60,368 bases of DNA from assembly GCA_902566925.1 (NCBI GenBank), contig CACFKO010000007.1, positions 1 to 60,368 of the forward strand, given 5' to 3'. The translations under genes were made by a program, and so were the position numbers. Below the pieces are notes generated by a model. That model searched no databases and was not told where the DNA came from. It was given only the letters and a program-made list of their open reading frames with translations. Positions within the stretch are counted from its first letter, which is position 1. Every line of letters starts with the position of its first letter. This document shows positions 9,030-17,765 of the stretch, piece after piece. This DNA comes from an uncultured Pelagibacteraceae bacterium. Lineage in GTDB: Bacteria; Pseudomonadota; Alphaproteobacteria; Pelagibacterales; Pelagibacteraceae.

Positions 9030-9998
9030 ATGGCTGTATATACAAAATTAAATCAAGAAGAATTGAATAATATTTTACAGAATTATAAATTAGGAAATTT
9101 AAAAAAATTTGAAGGTATTAAAGAAGGAATTGAAAATACTAATTATTTCATTCAAACAGAAAAAGGGAAATATATTTTGACAATTTATGAAAGAAGAGTA
9201 AATAAAAATGATCTTCCTTTTTTTTCCAAATTAATGTTAGAAACAAGTAAAAGAAAATTTATTTGTCCTAAACCAGTTTCAAATAAGAATAATAATTATG
9301 TATCAGATTTAAATGATAAAAAATTTATGATTGTTACTTATTTAGATGGAAAATCAAAAAAAAATTTATCACCATTGGAATGTAAAATTGTTGGTAGAGA
9401 AATTGCTAGGTTCCATGAAATAACAAAAAATTTTAGCTTTAGAAGAGAGAACGACCTTTCTGTGAAATCTTGGAGGAGAATTTTCACTCAAGTAAAAGAT
9501 AAATGTAATAAAATCCATCCTGATCTTCCTAAATTAATAGAGGCAAATTTAATAAATATTGAGAAAGAATGGCCAAAAAATTTACCCTCTGGAATAATTC
9601 ACGCAGATCTTTTTAATGATAATATTTTTTTTAAAAATAATAAATTTTCTGGTTTTATTGATTTCTACTTTTCTTGTAATGACTTTTATGCATTTGAGAT
9701 AGCAATTTGTTTTAATGCTCTTTGTTTTGATGGGTTAAAACAAAATTTAAGCTTTAATGTGACTAAAGCTAAAAAATTAATGGAAGGTTACAATGAAATA
9801 AGAAAGATTTCTAAAGAGGAGAAGAAATCTATTAAGGTTCTCTCACAAGGAGCTGCGTTAAGATTTCTTCTAACAAGAGTATTTGATTATATTAATACAG
9901 TTGATAATGCGGTTGTTAAAATAAAAGATCCAGAAGAATATCTTAAAAGATTAGAATTTCATAAAAATGCAAAAAGTTTTGAGGATTATATAATTTAA
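9030..9998 (+). CDS. thrB: Homoserine kinase (ThrB type II, choline kinase fold)
   Basis: A 322-residue protein of the phosphotransferase family that phosphorylates homoserine in threonine synthesis. The catalytic loop IIHADLFNDNIFF (near residue 190) and the metal-binding GFIDFYFSCND that follows are the choline-kinase-like active site. The N-terminal GIKEGIENTNYFI is typical of the ThrB2 subgroup rather than of the GHMP homoserine kinases. It starts the base after the ispH stop. Threonine synthase (thrC) is nearby but on the other strand at 11297-12670. Confidence 0.9.
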   Translation: MAVYTKLNQEELNNILQNYKLGNLKKFEGIKEGIENTNYFIQTEKGKYILTIYERRVNKNDLPFFSKLMLETSKRKFICPKPVSNKNNNYVSDLNDKKFMIVTYLDGKSKKNLSPLECKIVGREIARFHEITKNFSFRRENDLSVKSWRRIFTQVKDKCNKIHPDLPKLIEANLINIEKEWPKNLPSGIIHADLFNDNIFFKNNKFSGFIDFYFSCNDFYAFEIAICFNALCFDGLKQNLSFNVTKAKKLMEGYNEIRKISKEEKKSIKVLSQGAALRFLLTRVFDYINTVDNAVVKIKDPEEYLKRLEFHKNAKSFEDYII

Positions 9999-9999
9999 A

Positions 10000-10431
10000 A
10001 TGAAATATAAAGTTTATACGGATGGAGCATGTTCGGGTAATCCTGGACCTGGGGGTTGGGCTGCAATTATAATTGTTGATAATCAAATGAAATATAAATT
10101 CTCTGGTAGTGAAAAAAATACAACTAATAATCGGATGGAGCTTATGGCACCAATTAAGGCAATACAAAAATTTAAAAAAAAATCAGAGATTTTAGTTTTT
10201 ACGGACTCCACCTACGTAAAGGATGGAATAACAGTTTGGATCAAAAATTGGGAAAAAAATGGTTGGAGAACTTCTTCGAAGAAACCTGTAAAAAACAAAG
10301 AGCTCTGGAAAAAATTAAAAAATTTATCTTCAAAACATTCTATCAAGTGGACATGGGTAAAGGGCCATGCTCAGGATAAGTATAATAATCTTGTTGATGA
10401 ACTTGCACAAGGAGCTATAAAAGATAAATGA
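10000..10431 (+). CDS. rnhA: Ribonuclease HI
   Basis: A 143-residue ribonuclease that removes RNA from RNA-DNA hybrids. All four catalytic acids are present: Asp8 (YTDGACSGNPG), Glu47 (NNRMEL), Asp69 (FTDSTYV) and Asp133 (NNLVDELA), with His123 in KGHAQDK. Length matches bacterial RNase HI. It shares 4 bases (ATGA) with the next gene. Confidence 0.96.
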   Translation: MKYKVYTDGACSGNPGPGGWAAIIIVDNQMKYKFSGSEKNTTNNRMELMAPIKAIQKFKKKSEILVFTDSTYVKDGITVWIKNWEKNGWRTSSKKPVKNKELWKKLKNLSSKHSIKWTWVKGHAQDKYNNLVDELAQGAIKDK

Positions 10432-10808
10432 TTAAACAAATTCCAAGTAATCAAATTAAAGATTTTATAAAAGAAAATCCAAAAAGTATTTTACTAGATG
10501 TAAGAACAAAAGAAGAGTGGGAACAAATTGGAAAACCTGATGGTGAAAAAATTGGAATAAAAACTTATTTTTTATCTTCTCAATTTCAAGGACGGGTTAT
10601 CAATGAAAGCTTTGTAGAAGAATTTGAAAATTTGAATATCGATAAAAATTCTGAGGTGCTAGTCATGTGTGGCTCAGGCAATAGATCCCAGAGAGCAGCA
10701 GAGTTATTAACTGAAAAAGGTTACAATTGTTTAAATGTTTCAGATGGTTTTAGAGGAGACGGTATAGAAAAGATTGGTTGGAAAAATAATAAACTTCCAA
10801 TTAAATAA
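10428..10808 (+). CDS. Rhodanese-like protein
   Basis: A single rhodanese domain of 126 residues. The active-site loop is CGSGNRSQRA with the catalytic cysteine at residue 81, and the N-terminal DVRTKEEW motif is also present. Such proteins transfer sulfane sulfur or act as sulfur carriers; the substrate cannot be told from sequence. It shares the ATGA overlap with rnhA and abuts the end of the convergent peroxiredoxin with no spacer. Confidence 0.88.
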   Translation: MIKQIPSNQIKDFIKENPKSILLDVRTKEEWEQIGKPDGEKIGIKTYFLSSQFQGRVINESFVEEFENLNIDKNSEVLVMCGSGNRSQRAAELLTEKGYNCLNVSDGFRGDGIEKIGWKNNKLPIK

Positions 10809-11297
10809 TTATATTTCATTTAAAAAATTTTCTGCAGCAGAAATTTCACAGTGACCTGTTTCCTTTTCTTCCTTTATTAGTTGGATTGACTCGTTTTCCA
10901 CCAACATTGTGTATCTCATCGATCTTATACCTAAACCCTTTTCGGATTTATCTACCTCTGCCCCTATAGCCTTAGTAAATTTACAAAAAGGATCCCCTGC
11001 CATAAATATTTTTCCATCAATTTTTTGGTTCTCTCCCCATGCTTTCATTACATTTGGATCATTAACAGAAATACATACTATTATTGAAATACCTTTGCTT
11101 TTAGCAAGTTCATAGTTTTTTACAAATCCAGGCAAATGTTTTGCCGAACAAACCTTTGTAAAGGCTCCTGGCACGCCTAAAATTATTGCTTTTTGATCTT
11201 TAAACAAATCACTTGTTGAAATTTTTTTAACTTCATTTTTTTTATCTAAATAAAAAAAATTATTGTGAGGTAATTTTTCTCCAGGTTTGATTTTCAT
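10809..11297 (-). CDS. Peroxiredoxin, Prx5/AhpE-like (thioredoxin- or glutaredoxin-dependent)
   Basis: A 162-residue peroxiredoxin that reduces peroxides. The peroxidatic cysteine is Cys50 in GVPGAFTKVCSAKHLPGF, the signature of the Prx5 subfamily. The later segment GIRSMRYTMLVEN also fits that group. Its ATG overlaps the thrC stop by one base, so it is probably the last gene of the long minus-strand cytochrome oxidase transcript. Confidence 0.92.
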   Translation of the reverse strand: MKIKPGEKLPHNNFFYLDKKNEVKKISTSDLFKDQKAIILGVPGAFTKVCSAKHLPGFVKNYELAKSKGISIIVCISVNDPNVMKAWGENQKIDGKIFMAGDPFCKFTKAIGAEVDKSEKGLGIRSMRYTMLVENESIQLIKEEKETGHCEISAAENFLNEI

Positions 11298-12670
11298 TAT
11301 AGTTTTCCTAAAATATAATTTTTAACCTCTGTAAGATTATTTTGTAGAATATCATATTTTTCCTTTTTATCTAATATACCAGATAGTTGTGATGGTGTTT
11401 TAATTAAATTAGAAGTAGCCATCTTTATAGTTTCTAAAAATTTATATGGATGGGCAGTGCCAAGAATTAAAATTTCAGAACCATCATTGATTTTTTTTGC
11501 TGCACCTACGGCAGTAGCTGTATGGGGATCTAATATAAAATTGTATTTTTCAGAAAAATTTTTAATAATCTCTAAGGTTTCTTTGTCGCTCGTTTTTTCT
11601 GCACAAAAGTCTTTTTTTATAATATTTGTTTCTTCTAGGCTAAGCTTGAATGACCCTTTTGATAAAAGGTCTAACATCAATTTTGAGATTTTTTTATCAT
11701 CCTGATTTAGAGTATCAAAAAGTAGTCTTTCAAAATTACTTGATACCTGAACATCCATACTTGGAGATAATGATGGTTTTACCTTGGTTGGTTTATACTC
11801 GCCTGAATTAATAACTCTTTTTAATATATCATTCTCGTTTGTGGCTATTATTAATTTATTTATCGGTAATCCCATTTTTTTAGCCACATATCCTGCATAA
11901 ATATCGCCAAAATTTCCCGTTGGAACCGAGAAACTTATTTTTTTATTTTGGAATTTGAAAGCTGAATAAAAATAATAAACAACCTGACAAATTATTCTAG
12001 CCCAATTTATAGAGTTGACAGCTGATAAATTAATCTTTTCCCTAAAAATATTATCAGAAAACATATCCTTGACTATTTTCTGACAGTCATCAAATGTTCC
12101 TTTGATGGCAATATTGTAAATATTGTTTGATCCTATAGTCGTCATAATTTTTCTTTGGATATTTGAAATTTTTTTGTGGGGATGCAAAACAAAAACATTG
12201 ATATTTTTTCTATCATTAAGGGCTGAAATAGCTGCGGAGCCAGTATCGCCTGAAGTAGCTACTACAATGTTGATTCTGCTTTCTGAGGATATTTTAAATT
12301 CATCATACATATTTCCTATTACTTGCATAGCAATATCCTTAAAAGCAAGTGTTGGACCGTGGTACAATTCGACTAAGTTGATATCACCAACTTTTTTAAT
12401 TACAACAACATCCTTTGTTGTAAAGTTTGCATATGATTTTTTTACTAATTTACTTAAATGTTTTCTGTCTAGCTCAGGAGAGCAAAAGCTTCCAATTATT
12501 TCTGTAGCAAGCTCATCATAAGACATTTTGCTTAGGTTTTTAAGTTCTGACTGGTTATAGGACTTAATTTCTTTAGGTATAAAAAGCCCTCCATCTGGGG
12601 CTAACCCTCTTAAAAAAACATCTTTAAAACTGAAGTTTAAATTTTTATTTCTGGTGCTGATATATTCCAC
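11297..12670 (-). CDS. thrC: Threonine synthase
   Basis: A 457-residue PLP enzyme that converts phosphohomoserine to threonine. The PLP lysine is in HGPTLAFKDIAMQ, the phosphate-binding and cofactor region in VATSGDTGSAA, and the later PTGNFGDIYAGY segment is typical of the long (alphaproteobacterial and fungal-like) ThrC form. The start is GTG at 12670, which overlaps the TAG stop of the preceding 57-residue gene (TAGTG). That makes thrC translationally coupled to the end of the cytochrome oxidase operon. Confidence 0.95.
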   Translation of the reverse strand: MEYISTRNKNLNFSFKDVFLRGLAPDGGLFIPKEIKSYNQSELKNLSKMSYDELATEIIGSFCSPELDRKHLSKLVKKSYANFTTKDVVVIKKVGDINLVELYHGPTLAFKDIAMQVIGNMYDEFKISSESRINIVVATSGDTGSAAISALNDRKNINVFVLHPHKKISNIQRKIMTTIGSNNIYNIAIKGTFDDCQKIVKDMFSDNIFREKINLSAVNSINWARIICQVVYYFYSAFKFQNKKISFSVPTGNFGDIYAGYVAKKMGLPINKLIIATNENDILKRVINSGEYKPTKVKPSLSPSMDVQVSSNFERLLFDTLNQDDKKISKLMLDLLSKGSFKLSLEETNIIKKDFCAEKTSDKETLEIIKNFSEKYNFILDPHTATAVGAAKKINDGSEILILGTAHPYKFLETIKMATSNLIKTPSQLSGILDKKEKYDILQNNLTEVKNYILGKL

Positions 12671-12843
12671 TAGCTAGACGACTTTTGCCCTTTTTTGAAA
12701 TATTTTTTCCAAGTAGAGTTTAATAAACCTAGTACTACAAATGAAAGCACAATAATTAATAAGGCAATCTGTCCTCCAGAAGTATCTGAGATACATACGG
12801 CGCATAAACTAATTATTTCTGAATTAAACGTATTTATTATCAT
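12670..12843 (-). CDS. Small single-pass membrane protein (57 aa) between ctaG and thrC
   Basis: An unrecognised 57-residue gene. The ATG (12843-12841) overlaps the ctaG stop as ATGA, and its TAG stop (12672-12670) overlaps the thrC GTG. Both junctions are typical of real coupled genes. Residues about 13-17 contain a CAVC pair, followed by SDTSGGQ. One membrane helix runs about 26-42 (ALLIIVLSFVVLGLL), then a basic tail (WKKYFKKGQK). The context suggests a role in oxidase assembly or structure; this is inference. Very small proteins such as CoxF occur near ctaB/ctaG in other alphaproteobacteria, but I cannot show homology. Confidence 0.72.
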   Translation of the reverse strand: MIINTFNSEIISLCAVCISDTSGGQIALLIIVLSFVVLGLLNSTWKKYFKKGQKSSS

Positions 12844-13286
12844 TTTTTAAAAAAAACAAATTGAATTATAGCCTCTTTTATATTCTTTGTCACTTTAGGG
12901 TCAACTAACAAAATTAATGTATATTTTTCTTTTTCTCCCCCTTTTAAAGTTTGTTTCTCATAACAAAAGCAGTTCATTTTTGTCATAAAATCTTTCAATT
13001 CAGCTGGATGAACCTGAAAAGTGGCCATTCCGCTCATGGTTTGTTTACTCAGATTTTTTACAGTATAATTTATTGTTTTTACCTCTCCTGGTACAATAAG
13101 TAAGTTTTTTTCCTCTGTTTTAAATTCAAATGGCAAATCTTTATGAACGCTGGTAATTAATTTAGTTGTAATTGCCTCTTTGTCTCCTTTATTATTTTTT
13201 GGAACAAGAATAGATATAAATAAAATTATAATTAAGATAGAGGAAAGAAATAAAATTAGTTTTTTTGAAACGCCTAGTTTAAGCAA
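12840..13286 (-). CDS. ctaG: Cytochrome c oxidase assembly protein CtaG/Cox11
   Basis: A 148-residue copper chaperone that delivers CuB to oxidase subunit I. One N-terminal membrane anchor (about 10-28) is followed by a periplasmic immunoglobulin-like domain. The copper-binding CFCY motif is at residues 106-109, followed by EKQTLKGGE and a VDP near the C-terminus, as in Cox11. It is shorter than the roughly 190 residues usual in alphaproteobacteria, mainly through reduced N-terminal and C-terminal regions. It overlaps ctaB by 8 bases. Confidence 0.92.
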   Translation of the reverse strand: MLKLGVSKKLILFLSSILIIILFISILVPKNNKGDKEAITTKLITSVHKDLPFEFKTEEKNLLIVPGEVKTINYTVKNLSKQTMSGMATFQVHPAELKDFMTKMNCFCYEKQTLKGGEKEKYTLILLVDPKVTKNIKEAIIQFVFFKK

Positions 13287-14193
13287 ATTTATCCACTAAA
13301 ATTGATATAAAAATTGCAAACAAATAAAGAATTGAAAAAGCAAATATTTGCTTAGCAATAATTTTCTCTATTTTTGCATCTTTTGTTTTGAAAAGTTTGA
13401 AACAAATAAAAATATAGTATGCGCTTAATGGAAGAGAGAATGATAAGTAAATTAAACCTAAAAATTTTAAATAAAAAGGAGCCAAAGCTACTGGAAACAA
13501 AAGTATAGAATATATTAGTATATTTTTTTTTGTTATTTCGATTCCCGATGTTACTGGCAGCATTGGAATATTGGCCTTTCTATAATCTTCAGACTTAAAT
13601 AAGCTTAAAGCCCAAAAGTGTGATGGTGTCCAAATAAAAATGATAAGAAACAAAATAATTGGTTCTATAGAAATACCTCCCGTTGCTATAGACCACCCAA
13701 TAACAGGTGGCAATGCTCCTGCTGCACCACCAATTACAATGTTTTGAGGTGTTTTTCTCTTCAGCCATATTGTGTAAACAAAAACATAAAACAAAATTGT
13801 TAACGCCAATAAAGAAGCTGCCATAAGATTTGAAAAGAAATATAAAGCTCCTACCGAAATAAAAGATGATATTGTTCCAAAAATAAGCGCTTCTTTTCTT
13901 GTTAACTTGCCTGTTGGAATTGGTCTTAAACATGTTCTTGACATAACCGAGTCTACATCCGCTTCATACCAGCAATTTAAAGCCCCTGCGGCCCCAGAAC
14001 CAAGAGCAACTGCGATTATAGAAAAAACTGCATTTAAATAATCTACGTTTTTTAATGGAGCAATTAGAAAGCCAACCACACATGTAAAAATAGCTAACGA
14101 CATAACACGAGGTTTCATTAAATCATATAAAGCTTTTAGATAACCAAAGCTGTCTAGTTTAAATTCTCTTGTTTTTGTGTCGCTGTTGAGCAA
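13279..14193 (-). CDS. ctaB: Protoheme IX farnesyltransferase (heme O synthase)
   Basis: A 304-residue UbiA-family membrane enzyme that farnesylates heme b to heme o for the oxidase. The aspartate-rich signature is NCWYEADVDSVMSRTCLRPIP, as in CtaB/CyoE. Several membrane helices follow. The start is TTG at 14193, preceded by an AAGGAT-like ribosome site; the next in-frame Met (in LMKPRVM) would remove the N-terminal region. A heme A synthase (ctaA) is not in the window. Confidence 0.95.
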   Translation of the reverse strand: MLNSDTKTREFKLDSFGYLKALYDLMKPRVMSLAIFTCVVGFLIAPLKNVDYLNAVFSIIAVALGSGAAGALNCWYEADVDSVMSRTCLRPIPTGKLTRKEALIFGTISSFISVGALYFFSNLMAASLLALTILFYVFVYTIWLKRKTPQNIVIGGAAGALPPVIGWSIATGGISIEPIILFLIIFIWTPSHFWALSLFKSEDYRKANIPMLPVTSGIEITKKNILIYSILLFPVALAPFYLKFLGLIYLSFSLPLSAYYIFICFKLFKTKDAKIEKIIAKQIFAFSILYLFAIFISILVDKFA

Positions 14194-14212
14194 TTTTAAT
14201 CCTTATTTTAAA

Positions 14213-14563
14213 TTATTCTCCTAGAACGAAATAAATAAATCTAGTAAATACAGTATACTTTCCTTCCGCTACCATTAGTCCTACGAAACAAGCTATAGCG
14301 GTCATGGGCCAAAGCAGAACATTTACGAGAGTATAGCGTTCCCAAAAAAGATGCATAAAGAATGCCATTATTAACCCCGCTTTTAAAAACATAAAAAATA
14401 ATATTAAACTCCATCTCAATAAGCCTTGAAACTGATACCAATCAACCATGTAAGAGAAAAAACTTAAAACAAATAATAATGCCCAAATCCAAAGATAAAT
14501 TCCAAGCTTATGTGTTGATGTTTTTTTTTCTTTATTGTTATCTAAATTAGTATTTTCATTCAT
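14213..14563 (-). CDS. Cytochrome c oxidase subunit IV-like protein
   Basis: A 116-residue protein with three predicted membrane helices, in the position of the small fourth subunit of bacterial heme-copper oxidases. The segment KAGLIMAFFMHLFWERYTL matches the conserved H-containing region of prokaryotic COX4/CyoD-like subunits. It lies between subunit III and ctaB. The exact subfamily is uncertain. Confidence 0.8.
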   Translation of the reverse strand: MNENTNLDNNKEKKTSTHKLGIYLWIWALLFVLSFFSYMVDWYQFQGLLRWSLILFFMFLKAGLIMAFFMHLFWERYTLVNVLLWPMTAIACFVGLMVAEGKYTVFTRFIYFVLGE

Positions 14564-14572
14564 AATAATATC

Positions 14573-15277
14573 TTACCAAAGGTAGAAGAACGCAAAAATA
14601 AAAACCCAAACTAAGTCGACAAAGTGCCAATAAAGCCCTAATATTTCTACAGCTACATAATCTGATTTCATTGTGGTAAAATAGCCTCGTTTACCACTAT
14701 CAAAATCTCCTCTGAAAACCTTTCTTGCATAAATAAATAGAAAAATTACACCTATGGAAACGTGGGTTCCGTGAAAACCTGTTATCATAAAAAAGAAGGA
14801 GCCAAACTGCCCAGCGCCGAAAGGGTTTTCCCATGGTCTTACCCCTTCATGGATAAGTTTTGACCATTCAAATGCTTGCATCCCAACAAATGTTAATCCA
14901 CCAATTGCTGTTAATAGTATGAACCATCCGCACATCTTCTTATTTTTTTCGTATCCATACTTAACTGCTAAAGCCATGGTTCCGCTGCTAGTAATCAGCA
15001 CAAAGGTCATTATGGCAATCAATAGAAGAGGTACTGGAACCCCCATAAAATTAAGAGCAAATACTTCACTTGGATTTGGCCATTCAACAACAGTTGATGC
15101 TCTACCCTTCATGTAAGAAATTAAGAAACAACTGAATATAAAAGTATCGCTTAATAGAAAAATCCACATCATAGCTTTTCCCCACTGAACACCTTTAAAA
15201 GCTGTCTGATCTGAACCTAAATCGCTGGGTACACTTTTCCAACCTTTGGGAAGATTTTCTAATGATGAGTCAGCCAT
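14573..15277 (-). CDS. coxC: Cytochrome c oxidase subunit III (copy 1)
   Basis: A 234-residue multi-pass membrane protein of the heme-copper oxidase subunit III family. Recognisable segments are MWIFLLSDTFIFSCFLISY, the conserved acid in MQAFEWSKL, ITGFHGTHVSIGVIFL and the C-terminal LYWHFVDLVWVFIF. Subunit III stabilises the D proton pathway of subunit I. A second subunit III-like gene lies directly upstream at 15287-15916. Confidence 0.93.
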   Translation of the reverse strand: MADSSLENLPKGWKSVPSDLGSDQTAFKGVQWGKAMMWIFLLSDTFIFSCFLISYMKGRASTVVEWPNPSEVFALNFMGVPVPLLLIAIMTFVLITSSGTMALAVKYGYEKNKKMCGWFILLTAIGGLTFVGMQAFEWSKLIHEGVRPWENPFGAGQFGSFFFMITGFHGTHVSIGVIFLFIYARKVFRGDFDSGKRGYFTTMKSDYVAVEILGLYWHFVDLVWVFIFAFFYLW

Positions 15278-15286
15278 TATCTCCTT

Positions 15287-15916
15287 TTAACTTGATAACA
15301 TTAAACCAAACAGCACAATCCATACAGCTAAAAGAAAGTGCCAATAGATTGCACAAATTTCTATTAGATGATTTATATTTTTTTTATTGTTATTTTTTAA
15401 AAATTTTGCAGTTGTCTTTCCCCAGAAATATATGCCACCAATTAAATGAAGGCCATGTAGCGTAGTAAACAGGTAGAAAAAAGCATTTGCTACATTTGTA
15501 GTAGCATAATAACCTGAGTTCATAAGTTGATACCAAACTATTAATTGGCCGATTAAAAAGGCGTATGCTAAAAAACCAATAAAATATAATCCATTTTTTG
15601 TTTTTTCATATAAATCTTTTTTTGAATAATTCTGGGTTAGAAAAAATACTATACTACTTAAAATTAAAATTCCTGTATTCAGCCACAGCAGCCAAGGCTC
15701 TGGCATGCTTCGCCAGTCACTGACTAACATACGGTCTGAGTACGCTACGATAAACAAGGAGAACAATACCGTACTAACAATCATAATGGTTCTTAAGCCT
15801 ACTTTATGTTTACTTAGGCTTAATGTCCGACCTTCATGCTTATTATCAGATTCAATTTGCTCTTTTTCCCAAGGCTTCTCAGTTAATAATTGAAGAATAC
15901 TTCTTGTCTTACTCAC
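15287..15916 (-). CDS. Cytochrome c oxidase subunit III-like protein (copy 2)
   Basis: A 209-residue multi-pass protein that also fits the subunit III family, but more diverged. The C-terminal FTTLHGLHLIGGIYF and IYWHFLLAVWIVLFG segments align in pattern with those of copy 1 (FHGTHVSIGVIFL, YWHFVDLVWVFIF). The acidic segment MQAFEWSKL of copy 1 corresponds to IVWYQLMNSG, so a charged residue appears lost. It starts with GTG overlapping the coxA stop (GTGA). Both copies may be structural subunits of one complex; that is inference. Confidence 0.82.
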   Translation of the reverse strand: MSKTRSILQLLTEKPWEKEQIESDNKHEGRTLSLSKHKVGLRTIMIVSTVLFSLFIVAYSDRMLVSDWRSMPEPWLLWLNTGILILSSIVFFLTQNYSKKDLYEKTKNGLYFIGFLAYAFLIGQLIVWYQLMNSGYYATTNVANAFFYLFTTLHGLHLIGGIYFWGKTTAKFLKNNNKKNINHLIEICAIYWHFLLAVWIVLFGLMLSS

Positions 15917-17742
15917 GTTTTCTCAACTTTCGCCCCTATGATTTCGCTTGGAGGCTGATTTTGAGGTATGTAATCCTCTTTAGCCCCAGGAACGCTAAAG
16001 TCGTAAGCCCAACGGTAAACTTTTGGAGTTTCTTTACCCCAATTTCCATGCTCAGGTGGCATTTGAGGAGTTTGCCATTCTAAAGAGTTCGCTTTCCAAG
16101 GATTCTTTTCTGCTTTTTTTCCTAAACGCGCACTTGCAATTAAGTTGTACAAAAATAAGAGTTGAGCAGCGCCAACTATTAAAGCTGCTATGGTTATAAA
16201 TTGGTTTAGAAGTAAAGTAGAAGTTTCGATGTATGGGCTATCATAAATTTCAAAGTAACGTCTTGGTACTCCTACAAAACCTTGGTAATGCATTGGAAAA
16301 TAAATTGCATACGAACCAATAAAAGTAACCCAAAAATGAATTTTTCCAAGTGTTTCATTCATCAATCTACCTGTTATAAGTGGATACCAATGATATATTG
16401 CTCCAAAGACTACAAGTATTGGTGCTATTCCCATTACCATATGAAAATGAGCAACTACAAAATATGTATCAGATAAAGGAACATCTACTGTAACATTTCC
16501 TAAAAATAGCCCGGTTAATCCGCCATTTAAAAATGTTACTATAAACCCTAAAGAGAAAAGCATCGGCAATGATAGCTGTATATTTCCTCTCCATAGAGTT
16601 AAAATCCAATTATAAACTTTTACAGCCGTAGGAACTGCTATAATTAATGTTGTTGTAGCGAAAAAGAAGCCAAACCATGGGTTCATTCCACTAACATACA
16701 TATGGTGAGCCCAAACAAAAAAACTTAACGCACCAATTCCGACTATGGCCCAAACCATCATTCGATAACCAAAAATTGTTTTTCTAGCATGAACAGATAG
16801 TAGGTCTGAAACTATTCCAAATGCAGGTAAAGCTACAATATAAACTTCTGGGTGTCCAAAGAACCAGAATAGATGCTGAAATAAAATCGGACTTCCACCG
16901 TCATAGCTTAATTTTTCACCTAGAGACACCATTGCTGGCATAAAGAAACTAGTTCCGATCAGACTGTCTAATGTCATCATTAAACAACCAACTAATAAAG
17001 CTGGAAAAGCTAACATCGCAAGAACAGTTGCTGTAAAAATTCCCCAGATTGTTAGCGGTAGTCTCATTAAGGTCATTCCCCTTGCTCTTAATTGTAAAAC
17101 TGTAATTATGTAATTTAATCCTCCCATCGTGAACCCTGCAACAAACAATATTAATGAAATTAACATTAATATGATTCCCATATCACTCCCTGGTGTTCCT
17201 GCAGTAATTGCTTGAGGAGGATAGAGCGTCCACCCGGCGCCAGTAGGACCTCCTGGTACAAAAAAGCTTGCTAGCAAAACTAAAACTGCAACAACGAATG
17301 CCCAATAACTAAGCATGTTAACATAAGGAAAGGCCATATCTCTTGATCCGCACATAAGAGGAATTAATAAATTTCCAAACCCCCCCAAAAATAAAGCAGT
17401 TAGTAAATAAATTACCATTATCATCCCGTGCATAGTTACGAACTGATAATAAGCTGCTGGATCAAGCCAACCCAAACCTGGAAATGCCAACTGAATTCTC
17501 ATTATCCAAGATAAAACCAAACCTAAAAGACCGGTTCCAACTGCTGTTAGTGCATATTGAATACCAATATATTTTGCATCTTGAGAAAAAACGTAAGTTG
17601 TCCACCAACTATGCGAATGATAAAGATCCTGATCTGGAAGTTCCGCATCAGGAACTGCATCAATATCTGGTACACCAGTCGTAGAAGCATCAGAAACGTA
17701 GTCTGATTTAGCCTCTAATTTATGTTCATACTCATCTGACAT
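15913..17742 (-). CDS. coxA: Cytochrome c oxidase subunit I (aa3-type)
   Basis: A 609-residue catalytic subunit that reduces oxygen to water and pumps protons. Heme and copper ligands are visible: His105 (heme a), His297 and cross-linked Tyr301 in GHPEVYIVALP, His346-His347 (WAHHMY), and His432/His434 in AHFHMVMG. Asp135 in CGSRDMAFP is the D-channel entrance, so this is an A-type proton-pumping enzyme. The C-terminal tail with LEWQTPQMPPEHGN is a known extension of this group. It is the core of a coxB-coxA-III-III-IV-ctaB-ctaG operon. Confidence 0.97.
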   Translation of the reverse strand: MSDEYEHKLEAKSDYVSDASTTGVPDIDAVPDAELPDQDLYHSHSWWTTYVFSQDAKYIGIQYALTAVGTGLLGLVLSWIMRIQLAFPGLGWLDPAAYYQFVTMHGMIMVIYLLTALFLGGFGNLLIPLMCGSRDMAFPYVNMLSYWAFVVAVLVLLASFFVPGGPTGAGWTLYPPQAITAGTPGSDMGIILMLISLILFVAGFTMGGLNYIITVLQLRARGMTLMRLPLTIWGIFTATVLAMLAFPALLVGCLMMTLDSLIGTSFFMPAMVSLGEKLSYDGGSPILFQHLFWFFGHPEVYIVALPAFGIVSDLLSVHARKTIFGYRMMVWAIVGIGALSFFVWAHHMYVSGMNPWFGFFFATTTLIIAVPTAVKVYNWILTLWRGNIQLSLPMLFSLGFIVTFLNGGLTGLFLGNVTVDVPLSDTYFVVAHFHMVMGIAPILVVFGAIYHWYPLITGRLMNETLGKIHFWVTFIGSYAIYFPMHYQGFVGVPRRYFEIYDSPYIETSTLLLNQFITIAALIVGAAQLLFLYNLIASARLGKKAEKNPWKANSLEWQTPQMPPEHGNWGKETPKVYRWAYDFSVPGAKEDYIPQNQPPSEIIGAKVEKT

Positions 17743-17765
17743 TATTTATTTCACCATTTTATAAT

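Noticed and set aside
12123..12521. Plus-strand 132-codon frame antisense to thrC
   Set aside because: Lies wholly within thrC, which has full family motifs; no family features in the antisense product.
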